From assembly GCA_034769895.1 (NCBI GenBank), contig CM068367.1, positions 87,463,899 through 87,527,898 of the forward strand: a stretch of 64,000 nucleotides of DNA, in the 5' to 3' direction. The DNA comes from Magicicada septendecula (taxonomy: Eukaryota > Arthropoda > Insecta > Hemiptera > Cicadidae). Shown piece by piece: positions 9,561 to 21,172 of this stretch. The notes beneath the pieces are model-generated. The model was given only the letters and a program-made list of their open reading frames with translations. It made no database searches and had not been told where the DNA came from. The position numbers and the translations under genes are program-made. Within the stretch, counting starts at the first letter, position 1. Each line of letters opens with the position of its first letter.

Positions 9561-12500
9561 AAGACGATTCCCAAAATGGCCGACTGGCGCATGCGTATTG
9601 AACGTATAACTTGGACTAAAGTTTTATTTAAATAAAGATGTCTTTTCTCCGTGTAAATGGTCTCAGCAATTGTATATGATTGTCCTGGATATATTTGAGT
9701 GTCACTGGTGTATGGTGGAATAGTTCACTTGGTGTAAAATGTGGTTATTGGATATATCTCATTTGTTCTATGTGTGTCGGTTTTAACCTTAATTTTTCGT
9801 CAGTAAATTGTGTGATATTGGTGTTACTTCGATTAATTAGTCTTAGGTGGTTCAGTTTATTGGTGTTACACTGTTCATATTTTAACTTCACCGGTTCACA
9901 ATTAACAAACAATTTAAAATAAGATTTATGAAAATTTTCACCGAACTCGGTTTATAATGTTATCTGCCATTATAGGTTACTTCGGGCAAATAATTACGTT
10001 AAGTACACTCGTCAACGGATAATAATGAACTGTTCTCATTTCCTTCGTCTCCTGAAAATCTTAGCCCATTTAATATATCTTATACATTGTTTCAAATTAT
10101 CTTAGCTTCCGATACATTTTATTTTAATACATTATACTCAGAAAATAATTTCGTTGTTAATTAACTGTACGAAATACTAAATACATATTCGGTTTCATTA
10201 TTCTATTCTGCTTATTTTGCTAGTAATTAATATAGTGTTACAAAGTTTCATTAGAAAATTATATTTATTACATTTTTGGAAGGTAGGCCTAAATTTATAT
10301 TTCCTGTAGTCTAAGCAAATAATAGCCATTTTCCCTAATATAATTATTATTCTATTAAATCTGAAATTGATATAATTGTCTATTCTTACTTAATTTCTTG
10401 CAATTTAGTTTATTAATGATTGTTTTTAAATACAATTCATTTGTCTATGACTCCTCCTCTGATAATGTCAGTTAGTCCATGCCATTTTTATTGGTAATTT
10501 TATTAGATAAATAAGTAATTTTACTTATCTACTGACCATATCTTTAGAAAGTCTTATTTACATGGTATACTATATGTTGGGTTTATCTTGCATAAATATT
10601 GTCAGTTTAACTGGCTTATAAGACTAGATTTATTAATTATTCTGCAGTTTAAATTCATTATATGGCCTAGATTTGATGTGTTGCTATTTGCAAAATTTTT
10701 ACTAATGTAGTTAGTTTATACCCTTCTCTGACTTTTATCCTTATATACTTTATTAACAATTAGTTCTTTGACTGGTATAACAGTGATTATTGATTGTATA
10801 ATTAAAATATAACACCTATCTCTATCAAAACTGGTACCTTGAATAATACCTTTTATGTGTATTGATTACACCTAGTAACATAATTAAAAACATTTTATAA
10901 CATGGGGAATGATATCTACCTTTAGATATGGCATTCCTAATTTAAATTAACAACAAAATAACATCTTATAACAATAATATCTCTTACTAATAAATCTTAT
11001 TTGTCTAGTTATCATATGGAACAGGAAAATAACATATTGGTTCCATATAATGGTTAACACTTTCTTAAAACTAATTATTGACAGTCTGCTCTGTATTTCC
11101 CAATTTTAAGGATTTATTCCCCATCTCTAAGTATAACACTAGCTATCTGTTTATTATTTCATTCTATGGAATGTTCTTATAGATTCAGTAGCATTTCATT
11201 AGCAATATTATTACTTCATATCAAATAAGATACTGTTCAAAAAACACTTAAAGTTATACATTTGTACGGCAACTCATGCACCTTTTCAAAGTTTATCGGT
11301 TACAATTCAATAACTTACACTTGTCCATGGTTATTTATTAATATTATTACTAGTCCTTTTCTAGCTTTTCAACATGAAATATTCAACCATGGGGGGACTG
11401 TGAAGATTTGTTCATACAAACTAAACAATAACTTTTTTGGGTGCACTGTTACTTAATACTATTAACACTTTTGGTTTTTGTCAGTTTTACATTGTGATAT
11501 GGTTTTTTGGGGTGTTATACTTTCTCTTTGGACATTCATTTATTTTTGGGGTTTTTGGGTTCTCTCTCTATGGGGTTTCTATTTGGTATGGGTCGTCTCA
11601 CTTCCTTTTTTCTAGTGGATCTTCTCAGGTTTCTTATTCTTCAGTATTTTTAGTCATTCTATATTTCTTCTTTCTCCTTTCTTCAGTATTTTTGTTCATT
11701 TTATATCTCTTCTTTCTTCTTTCTTCTTTCTTCAGTACCATTCCGCTGTGTATGCCTTTGTTTCTTCTGGTCTGGTTTCTTTGTCGGGGTATCTTAATTG
11801 CCTGCTTCTATCTTACCTGGGTAATTTTGTTATTCACATTTTTAGTTTTCTGGGTCTTTAAATTTGTAGTATATAGATTATTTGCAGATTTTTCCTTTAT
11901 TTTTACTTTTCTTGTGAGTATATTAATTAATAGTGCCTTTTAATTAATTCTCATCTGGATATTCCATATATTAGAGCTTTATTAATGATCATTGAGTAAT
12001 TTATTTATGTGGATTATCTGTCATGCTACAATATATATATCATAACATAACAAATTCTATAATGTATTGAATTCACGGGTGTAATCGTAATAAGAAGATG
12101 ATACGTTATTTAAGTTTAAAATTGTTCCATTATTTATTTTTTTATTAAACAAAATCTTTCATAGCATATTGAAATAGTACTCATTATTATATCGTTTGTA
12201 CGACTTTTCGTACACAACTTATAGCTAAAAAATTACATACAACAGGTTATACATAAATCTTATTATCTAATTTTAATTAATTAAATTTTTTTTTTTGCTC
12301 TCGGCTTACTCATTGTGTGGTCATATTTTGCAATTGCTGAATAATTTGCTTCAATAATGAATTTACTTGTATTCCAATTTCTTTAATATTAATTTGTTTT
12401 AAAACTTTCTACTGCATATGCATTCTCCTTTATCAACAAAGACTTTATTAATTACGTTAACTCAAAAATCAAATATTTCTCTTATCATTTACGTTACTCT

Positions 12501-12660
12501 CAATTACTAAATTTTATACAAGAGATATTATTCTAAATTTTACTCTGCTTTTACATTCTTTTACATTTATGTACAATTTAGTTATTTTAATACTGGTTGA
12601 ATGTCTTTCATTCTAACTTTAATTAGTGTCTTTCAAATGTCTGTAATTACAATGGTTTTT
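9561..12660. other. Long AT-rich tract without genes
   Basis: About 3 kb of strongly AT-rich sequence with stops in all frames. The 168-codon frame at 11437-11943 is nearly all F, L, V, I and S because the DNA is T-rich; I do not regard it as a gene. The minus strand is purine-rich around 11640-11720. The tract could be a very old retroelement interior, but no domain can be read. Confidence 0.5.
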
Positions 12661-12899
12661 CATCACCTCGTTTGACGTGGTTAATCATCCTTTGGTCTTC
12701 AGTCCGTGTCCTCCTGGTCCTCTTGTCGTGTACTCCTGGTCCTCTGGTCGGATTCCACTGCATGTGCTGTTTAATAGTCGTCACGCCTCACATCATATGC
12801 TGCAGGTGTATACATAGACCTCCTCGTATGTGCTCTGCTGCTCTGGTTGGACTTCCAGTTTGTCCTGTGACTCTTACTATAGATTTAAAATAGCGTCGT

Positions 12900-13000
12900 C
12901 GACTGACATAGTCTCCTGTGGCAACGGTTGAATCGAGAAGAACTTTATTAGCGCGACCTGGTATTTATAGTCAGGTCGTGCAAAAGCTCAGGTCTGAACA
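12900..13000 (-). promoter_or_regulatory. Possible minus-strand LTR-like promoter
   Basis: On the minus strand a stem of CGACCTG and CAGGTCG (within 12951-12981) encloses a loop with a TATAAATA box, and AATAAA follows about 20 bases downstream. A TATA box followed closely by a polyadenylation signal is the U3/R layout of many LTRs. No matching second LTR or coding region was found, so it could be a solo LTR or coincidence. Confidence 0.3.
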
Positions 13001-15240
13001 ATTTTAACTTGTCAGATTTTGTCGAAGCGTCTTTTCCCCCACTCTGGTTCAATTCACTATTTTCGCCTATCTTCGCGAATTATGAAGTCTGTTTCACACC
13101 ACTCGATGCTCAATCGATCACTAATTTTTATATGTTTACTATACGTAAATTACACTTCTTTATTGTAATTACAAAAAGAGCTATTCACTTTTTACGTATA
13201 GTAATTGCACTTTTCGTCACATTGGCACGGTCTTTTAACCTTTTGTTCACCTTTAATTTCTATACACTTTGGTGTCTTTTGTTTTACCATATCGTACATA
13301 TTTTTCTTATAATTAAAATAAAACAAAAACTATTCTACTTGAAAAGGGTTGGTTACATTTCAGGAACGGACAGGCTTCACACACACAAACAAAATACGCG
13401 TGTACACAACGCTAGCGACAGGTGTGTTGAAAAGGCATGTCCATGCATGAATTCTGCGCTCCCTTTTTTAACTACGATCCAACTTTATGTAATCTGAATC
13501 ATGTTTATTAATTCGTATTAATTTATTTTGGCAGTGAACAGTACCGTTAATGGTTGTACCGTTGCAATATATATATATATTTCTCTATCTCTCTATCGCA
13601 CGCGCCCGCTCAAACACACACACACAGAAATTCACTCACTCGTCCAGTCTTCATACAACTGTACAACGTTATCGTATCAGGGCTAGTGTAAACATTTGCA
13701 TAAGCCATTAATTTTAACTACTCTGGTTTTACAGTGCCACTATCGAATAAGCAACATATATGTTTGTATGCTGTACATACTCATAGATAACAAAAACAAC
13801 CCTCATCATTTATTCAATCGTAACCGTCGTTTATATTACTCGACTTCCGTGTCCTATTACTGTTTGTCCTTGACCGTATCGCTTACTGTTCTCTCTTCTC
13901 TCTCTCTCTACCTTATTTAGTAATAAAATCCTACTGTATCGTCCTAAACTGACTTATCGTCCTATCGTACTATAACCATTATTGTACAGCGAAAGTAATA
14001 TTTATTTAGTAGTATTATTTTCTTTATTAATCAAATGTATTAACGAAGTTTATTTTTGAAAGATGACCGCGCTCAATACTAACAAGAAAAAATTTCAGAT
14101 GTCACATTTTTACGCATCGTATTCAAAATTTAAGATTGCGTTTATTATAAAAGTCTAATTTTTACAGTAAAACACACACTCACGCACAATTAAGTCTAGT
14201 TATAAGCAAATCTCTTTCTAACTTTAATCCGGCCAAAAATTTCATGAAACGTAAAATAATCTCAACTATGCTCCGATAAACCTTTTACTTAATCAGCCTT
14301 GTGTTCGACAAAAATATAATCGGCTTAGCTAAATACCCACCACTAAACACGTTGCGTTTAATTCCCTGTTTCTGGGAAACAGCGGCGGTAAAAACAAAAG
14401 AATATACAGATTTCTCTCTTTTGTCTCTGTTTGTTTCAAAACAGATCATCTACAAGTCTACAATACAAGGTCGAAAGCACACTAAAGTTTCTTTCGACCA
14501 ATTACATAGCTTATTAATTCGCGTGGATTAACCGTCCCATAGTCGCGTATTTGTTAACTAGAGGTCGTGATGGGAACTGTGACTATAGCTGTGCAAAAAC
14601 AAAGTCCGGGAGTAACATTGTAAAACCTTATTTTCTTGCAACCTCAATCCAGCCGTCGCGTCAGGTGGTCATTATAAAATTTTCGGTCGTTCTCTTGATC
14701 CCTTTTAAATTTTGATTTCTTTTATTACCTGTATTGCGGTCAAACCCACTTCTGCAACAATTCGATCTAACAACCTCTTCTTCGCCTTTCTCTACGTGTT
14801 CTTTCACCAAGCTTTTCCTCTAGTAAAGTCTTGATGATGACATATTAGAATATACCTCATCATCGCCTCTCGTGTGAAATATTGTCGTTGTCGTCCTCGT
14901 CGTCGCCATCGTCATCATCATCTTCACCACCACCACCACCACTAAGTCTCTGTCTGGCCATATTCTCGTTTCCGCCAGATCGATATAGTCTTCTTACGCT
15001 TTATAGAGGTCCAATTATCACTTGCACAAAACAATGTGCAGCATTCCAATAATTTTCAGTTTTCTTAACAGTTGATATATTTATATGGTAAACAAGGGAA
15101 CCGGTAGCAAATCGCCACTCCGTATCTAGCAAGTCAAGTTAAATTTATACAAAGTACGTATCAAGCGTATTGAAATACCGTAAGCGTTTTTGTCGCTAGC
15201 TCTTGGTCTGTTAGCTCTAGAAGATACAGTGCAGGGAGAT
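13001..15240. other. Unassigned sequence, mixed low-complexity patches
   Basis: No supported gene. The 162-codon frame at 13009-13497 is compositionally AT-driven and has no recognisable domain. Short AT and CA microsatellites sit at 13565-13580 and 13613-13627. A GTC/ATC/ACC triplet-rich patch covers 14881-14945. Confidence 0.45.
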
Positions 15241-15282
15241 GCAAGGACGTAATATAAATTGGAAAGAACACGTGACCTGAAT

Positions 15283-15672
15283 GAATGTATACAGCATATC
15301 AAGAACGTTGCGTGGTTATAAGCGTGAGGATCGCCGTCGTCTGGGATCTACACTGAAACGTTGTTGAACCGGATGCTTAAGTTGGAAAATGACACGACGA
15401 CGTGTCGAATATGCTTAAATATGTCGACAAGCGAATGTTATCACGTTTTACAATGCTGTGGTAAGATAAAGCCCTCCGAATGTATACCGCATATCAAGAA
15501 CGTTGCGTGGTTATAAGCGTGAAAATCGCCGTCGTCTGGGATCTACACTGAAACGTTGTTGAAGCGGATGCTTAAGTCGGAAAATGACACGACGACGTGT
15601 CGAATATGCTTAAATATGTCGACAAGCGAATGTTATCACGTTTTACAATGCTGTGGTAAGACAAAACCCTCC
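15283..15672. repeat. Tandem duplication, two units of 195 bp
   Basis: Unit 1 (15283-15477) and unit 2 (15478-15672) both start with GAATGTATAC and are nearly identical over their whole length, differing at only a few bases. No stop-free frame spans the pair. The high identity points to a recent duplication. Confidence 0.93.
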
Positions 15673-16708
15673 GAATTCACAAAAATTCTCATTTAAACAG
15701 AAAAAATAAATTATTAGCACGATTATAAGCAGCGTGAGGCCCGACGGTGTAGGACATGCCCATGAATATTAGAACAGCTGTAAAGACAGCGACGGCCGTT
15801 AAATCCGACACAAATGCCTGGCCCGTATCATCGGTGTGCGTATCATTCATTTTGCTCTCGTGTATACAAGCGCCATTATACGACGTTTTATTACAGTCGG
15901 TACTATTACTACAACGAGCACCTTCTGTGGCCATAACAGGTGCACGCATGAAAATAACATTTAAAGGCGGCAGCCTGAACAATAAAACACCCCTGTAAAA
16001 ACGGATAACAAAAAGTACAATTGTAAATTGCAAGTACCCTCCCCTCCACCGCTTATATAATATCTATTACAGCAGTACGCTAATAAAGATAAATTTGTCG
16101 TCCTTTATGGTACCTCTATAGTCTTTACAGCCTTTATAGAAAATTTATATCCCATAAATTCTTGTACTGGTGTCACAATTTTTTTCAAATAAAACACATG
16201 TAGACCTATTCAAATGTACCAGTACTCATTGAAAAATTATACTCATACCTACGCTTATACACGGAGCAATGGCATAACTTCGGGGCGTGATTAGGGGCGC
16301 GACACCTCCCCCCCCACATCACAGAGCTATAATCACTTAACGTACCCCTATTGCTAAGCCAGTTGCGTGTGCTATAATAAGTCTTATAAATAATTGTACA
16401 AAAGTAATTATGTGCGAAGAATTCTGAATCTCGACTCTCATTTGTCCTGAGGAAAAATGGGAAGTCCAGCCTTCAAGCTACACTTTGGTCCGTTAATGTG
16501 GGCGGCTGGACTAACACATACGTACACACACACAGCTGGGCCGACCTCACCATCACTCGGCGCACACTGTCTGAGTCATCTACTGGACATTCCAGTACTT
16601 AATCGAACGTTGTATTTTAACTCAATAAATGTTAAGAAAAACACAGTACGACGAGACTGGTGTAAATACGACGAGAATTAATCCTAAAGCTTCCATAGGA
16701 ATAATTCT
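15673..16708. other. Unassigned sequence
   Basis: The 114-codon minus-strand frame at 15689-16033 is partly hydrophobic and has a few cysteines, but it matches nothing I know and has no flanking gene features. About 16266-16315 (CAATGGCATAACTTCGGGG, then a C run) may be another decayed CAGTGGCGTA-type transposon end. Confidence 0.35.
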
Positions 16709-17005
16709 ATTTCTTCTTCTTCTTCTTCTTCTTCTTCTTCTTCTTCTTCTTCTTCTCCTCCTCTTCAGCGATTAGGTTATATAAACCTGTTCCGGCACCC
16801 ATCTCATCCTCGGACGACCCACGTCTCTTCTACCAATGGCTTTATAGTTCAGTGCCGCTTTCGGCAATAGATCCTCTGTCATCCTTTGCAGATGATCCCA
16901 CCATTGTCTTCTGTAAGTTGCAATAGTTTAATGTATGTCCTTTATTTCGTGTTCTGCTCTGATATCTTCATTCCTTATTCTATCTTGAAATGTATAATTT
17001 AAAGT
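16709..17005 (-). pseudogene. LINE 3' end with (GAA)n tail
   Basis: On the minus strand, from about 17000, the C-terminal blocks read RNEDIRAEHEI, a stop, then WWDHLQRMTEDLLPKAA, GRRDVGRPRMRW and a stop. These correspond to the GHxxRM and GRPRKRW motifs that follow the LINE reverse transcriptase. The 3' end is a long GAA microsatellite in the minus sense (TTC at 16709-16757). It is truncated and broken. Confidence 0.85.
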
Positions 17006-17129
17006 ATTTCGAAGAAACTACATTTCAGCACTCTGAAATTATAGTTTATAGAACTAATTTTTTAATTTCTAGAATTTTCTGTTCAATTTTTCAATCAATT
17101 GTTGCTTATTCCTCTACAGCGACGTGAGT

Positions 17130-17215
17130 TTAGTTTACCATCCATTTGAACGCGATTCTACTGAAGATGGCCTCCAGAGGTGTGGAAGAAACGTGTACAA
17201 TGAGCCGAAATGTAA
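17130..17215 (+). repeat. Degenerate PLE-type terminal box
   Basis: CTGAAGATGGCCTCCAGAGG is close to the box at 33290-33320 (GGCCTCCAGAGGTAAGGCC followed by GAAACG), but here the second half is decayed (GGAAGAAACG). Confidence 0.5.
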
Positions 17216-17639
17216 GCAAGAGCCCTGCAATTTCTCATTTTAATAATAATGACTAAGGTCATGGCAGCCTTCGAATAGATTATACGCGGGGAGACTTATG
17301 GAAGGATATTTATTACACAGATCACGCACCAACACATACGTTTATCATTGCTTTCGTCAAGAGCTCTAGGAAAAACATTAGCTTTTTCATTATAACGAAA
17401 AAGCACCGTACGCGTCAAATATTGCCCATGCGACCTTATCTCCTTCCCAAAAATGAAAACAAATAATAAACAGGCAACGTTTTGCGACAGTTAAAGACAT
17501 AAAACACACATCGCTGAGCGAGCTCAAAAAGTGCACCCTAGGTTTTGGAGACTGAACAAATTGATGCCATAATGTGTCATATCCGATGTAGATTACTCTC
17601 AAGGGACAATAACAGTATAGACGAATAAACAAATAATTT

Positions 17640-18400
17640 TCAAAATAAACAAAACTGCATAAAATTCCTATATGCAAGTGAATGTCTAGCATTGAATTAT
17701 AATTTAGACAAACTAGAAATATTGGAAAGACGAACTATTAGGAAAGTTAATATTGATTGTTAAACTTTCACTTGTGAACTTACTTTGTTTTTCCCGTACG
17801 CGTTTCGGCGTGATGTGCGCCTTCGTCATGACATTCTGTCTCACACCGCTGACGAAGGCGCACATCACGCCGAAACGCGTACGGGAAAAACAAAGTAAGT
17901 TCACAAGTGAAAGTTTAACAATCAATATTAATTAAGTGCTGTGAATGAAGAAGATGAACTATCAAAACAACTGTTAGGAAAGTATTAGGCCTACGAAAAA
18001 CTTCAGAAGTTTGGAAATTAAGAAGTAATGATGAAATATATCAAAGTATAGAAAATATAACAGAAACAATGAGAAAAAGAAGACTAGTATTTTTTGGACA
18101 TTTATATAGAATGGACGACAATAGGTTGACAAAGCAAATCTTCAAATATCTGTGGGGGAAGAAGTCAACATCAAGTTGGATTAAAGAAGTCCAAAAGGAT
18201 TTAGAAAAAAATAATATACACGCAGAAGAAGCAACTGAAAGAGAAGATTTTCGGGAAAAAGTGTTCAAAATGGAAGGAGTCCAGGGTAGGAGAGAGAAAA
18301 ACGCAGGTTCAAAGTGGACTGAAGACAGGAAGAAGAGACACAGTGAAAAGACGAAAGATTGGAGAAAAAGAAAAGAACAAAGAGTAAAGAACTGAAATTG
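17640..18400 (+). pseudogene. LINE 3' end split by a palindromic insertion
   Basis: The left part (about 17640-17747) reads YASECLALN, then NLDKLEILERRTIRKV, the connector after the reverse transcriptase. The right part (17969-18395) continues in one open frame through LGLRKTSEVWKLRSNDEIY, RRLVFFGHLYRMDDNRLTK and a basic tail ending near 18395, where WTEDRKKRHSEK is recognisable. The frame from 18069 is 108 codons. Between them sits a 222-bp insertion containing a perfect palindrome. Apart from the insertion this C-terminal region is little damaged, so it is younger than most LINE ends here. Upstream RT and endonuclease domains are missing. Confidence 0.88.
17747..17968. mobile_element. Palindromic insertion with PLE-type box
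   Basis: Two arms of 82 bp (17747-17828 and 17850-17931) are perfect reverse complements around a 21-base spacer. Each arm carries GACGAAGGCGCACATCACG followed by CCGAAACG, the same layout as the PLE 3' box. The insert is flanked by a 15-bp direct repeat with one mismatch: AACTATTAGGAAAGT (17733-17747) and AACTGTTAGGAAAGT (17969-17983). Removing the insert and one repeat restores the LINE reading order. This supports a real transposition of a fold-back element. Tight derivation from a Penelope-like element is inference. Confidence 0.85.
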
Positions 18401-18697
18401 GCATGTGGTCCTTAGATGGCAGATACAAAAAATAAAACTGGATAAAAATGTTAAGATATAAAAATCCTAATTTATATTCATTGTTTATTTAAGTCAGAAT
18501 CACCTTCTGTTGTTTCAAGTAATTACATTGTCATTCACAAGCGCATAGCGTATTCTTCTATGCAAATTAGCTTTACATTTTAAAACAAATGTTTCGAAAT
18601 ATAGACTTTGTGTTGTGTTTGTCTTTAACCAATATGAGAGACGAAATTCGTGCGTCGTTGAGATCGTGATAGACGGACTGGAGGCAGGCCGGCTGAG

Positions 18698-18728
<31 letters not shown>

Positions 18729-19335
18729 GCAACGAAGTTACAGTTTTTCGTTTGTTCCGAAGCAATTGCCGCGGTGGTGGCGACACCGAGGTATCTCACA
18801 CGCGGTTGCGAAACTCGCGCGAAGAGAGGAATCAGACCATGGACGTTATGTTTCAGAACCGCTATTGTTCAAATTTATAAAGAATTATTACCAGACGTTT
18901 GTTTTCAGCAACGCATATAATTACGGAAAATGTTTAATGTTGTTGTGTACGTACGCATAAGTGGACACGAAACAATCATCGCGATGGGAACGTTTCTGTA
19001 CCCGCATTGTGTAAGCAGGTAACGTTTTGTTCGATACCACAATGAAGGAATCGAACGCTTTACCTTTAACCTTAAAATGTCATTATTATCTGTGTCGCAA
19101 CAGGTCAAATATTTAGTTTCCGAACGTTTTCGATGTGTTTATTTGTCTTTATTTCAGTGTTTCGTAAAAACGTTTTAAAAATAGACTTTATCTGTGTTCT
19201 TCGTGAAAGTCGATAAACGACTATTGTTTGGACGATAAAATAATAGAATGAAAATATTATGTTTATATCAACAACATTTCGTAATATTCTGAACATTTTT
19301 TAAACAGTATTAAATACAACAGAAAGACTGTCATT
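18401..19335. other. Unassigned sequence with (GTT)n
   Basis: A GTT triplet run lies at 18697-18727. Frames over it are translated microsatellite (poly-C, poly-L or poly-Q). No gene is recognised. Confidence 0.5.
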
Positions 19336-19339
19336 GTCA

Positions 19340-20272
19340 GAAAGTGTTTGGAGCAAGTTAGCACTTTTAAATGTTTAGGGAGCTTACTGAGGATTAATGG
19401 AAGCTGCATAAATGAATCAAATTAAAATTTGTAAATTAAAAAGCAGCATTTAACCACCTTAAAAATTTAATTTTCAAAAAGGACACTGTTTAGTCTGAGA
19501 AAGGATTTGCGGGATAATATGTCTGTAGTATAGTACGTCTGAGAAAAGGAGCAATAAAGTATGTTAATATTTGGAGGGATCTGAAATATGGATGTGGATA
19601 AGGATGCTATAAACAGTTGGAGGGACACAGTGACTAATGTAGATCGTACGATAACTGTGACATTAAGAGAGAGGAAAAGATTAAGTAGAATTTTAGAACG
19701 GGTGAGCCATTTTAATTATTTGGGAAATACTCGTAATATTGGGCTATGATAGGAATTATGAACTTGTTGATGTTAAGTTAGGTAAATTCCAAACGATCTG
19801 TAAGACGATCGACCGTATTTTTAGAAACAAGGTAAGTGGGATATAAAAATGAAGTTCTACAAAGTTATTACAGTCCCTGTAGTGTCCCATGGGTGTGAAC
19901 TATGGATGACAACCAAGAAACAAGACAGTAAAACACAGGCCTCAAAAATGGTGCTTTACGAGGAGTTAAAAGGTGTTCTAAACTTGACCGTATAAACATT
20001 GAGGCCATAAGAGAAGAGTTACAAGTTTTTAACTTGAATGAAAAATTAAAAGATTACAAACAACGGCCACTTAGAAAGAAAGTCAGATTCCAGACTGGTC
20101 AAACAAGTCTAGAAATACAAACCTGTAGGACACAGGTGTGTGGGTAGACCCAGGAAGAGATGGCTGGAGGATTTTTGAAGGCGTAACAGGCAGCACCTTG
20201 CCTATGCCGTGTTCAGAAGAAGAAGAAGAAGAAGAAGAAGAAGAAGAAGAAGAAGAAGAAGAAGAAGAAGAT
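19340..20272 (+). pseudogene. LINE 3' half, heavily decayed, with (GAA)n tail
   Basis: Fragments in several frames follow LINE order: HFNYLGNTRNIG, KMKFYKVITVPVVSHGCELW (the FYKxLxxPxLLYGSE block), ASKMVL, and near the end CVGRPRKRWLEDF, corresponding to the GRPRKRW motif. Many stops and shifts lie between. The element ends in GAA repeats at 20218-20270. It is one of the longer LINE remnants in the window and clearly inactive. Confidence 0.78.
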
Positions 20273-20512
20273 GACAAGGTGAAGTGGATGGGTAATATAT
20301 TGTGTTGAGACGTAATTGCGCCTAGAGAAAATTATTGATGGAAAGATTAAAGGTAAAAGAGGCAACGGGTGAAAGAGGATGAGAATACTGTATAATCTGG
20401 AGAACGGTAGGGGATGTAGAGAGATTGACGGAGCTGCACAGAAGAGGTGGGCATGTCGTCTGCGATTAATTGTTACCTGTCAATAGACAGGTCTCTCTGA
20501 AGAATAATACAA
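20273..20512 (+). pseudogene. LINE 3' end of a different family
   Basis: Starting directly after the GAA tail, the sequence reads KVKWMGNIL, then EKIIDGKIKGKRGNG, KRMRILYNLENGRGCREI and AQKRWACRL. These are the C-terminal blocks of the LINE family whose usual pattern is WIGHIL, IDGKIEGRRGRGRKR and LKNGRGYR. One or two stops interrupt it. It does not resemble the LINE immediately to its left, so two LINE ends abut here. Confidence 0.7.
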
Positions 20513-20779
20513 TAGCGTATTTAATAGAATATTCTGATTCCGGTTTTGAGCTGTCTGTTTACAATTAAAAAAACGACGGAAAATAAATCAATCGTGTCAG
20601 AGAATTTATGTCAGAGGAGTAACAGCTGAAACTCGAAGACACAACACAGAAAAAACATATGTAGCATAGTCGAAAAGTGATAGTGGCCGCTAATTCACTT
20701 TTCTGGCTGTAAGTAGATATCACAAAAAAAAAGAAATCGTGTACTGACCCTTAGGAAATATTATGGTTCAAGAAGGACG

Positions 20780-21172
20780 GTGGTTGTGCCAGACTTGGTG
20801 TGGACTCTAAATGCCAAATTGGAGAGGAGCATGAGGAGGAGAACTAGATTCAGTGCTGTGGAGTTTCCGGCGTAATAACAGAATTTCGACGCGACATGGT
20901 GTTATGAACATGGAATTAGAAGGAAAACGAATGGCCATCAGACGTTATCTGGTACGTTTAGAACATGAGGATTAAGGATTGGCCACGTACTCCGTACAAA
21001 AAATTCTAAAATTTTCGAATGGAAAACACCTGGGCTTGAAATGGATGGATGAGATGGGATTAGAAAACAATGGTTTACGAGAATATGAGATTCTGAATTT
21101 GTGGACATAAGCGTGGGGATGCAGCGAAAAGTAAAAGAAATTGCTGGATACATAAATATTATCATTTAAAAT
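20780..21172 (+). pseudogene. Possible LINE C-terminal remnant
   Basis: RIGHVLRTKNSKIFEWKTPG followed by LKWMDEM resembles the GHxxRM and GRPxxRW blocks of LINE C-termini, but the conserved glycines are mostly lost. Low confidence. Confidence 0.35.

Noticed and set aside
11437..11943. 168-codon hydrophobic plus-strand frame
   Set aside because: The composition is explained by T-rich DNA (F, L, V, I, S). No domain, no plausible start context and no neighbouring gene structure.
15689..16033. Possible membrane protein exon on the minus strand
   Set aside because: Some hydrophobicity, but no recognised family, no splice or promoter support and no neighbouring exons.
17713..17935. Near-identical 60-70 codon frames on opposite strands
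   Set aside because: The duplication is caused by the perfect palindrome; neither is a gene.
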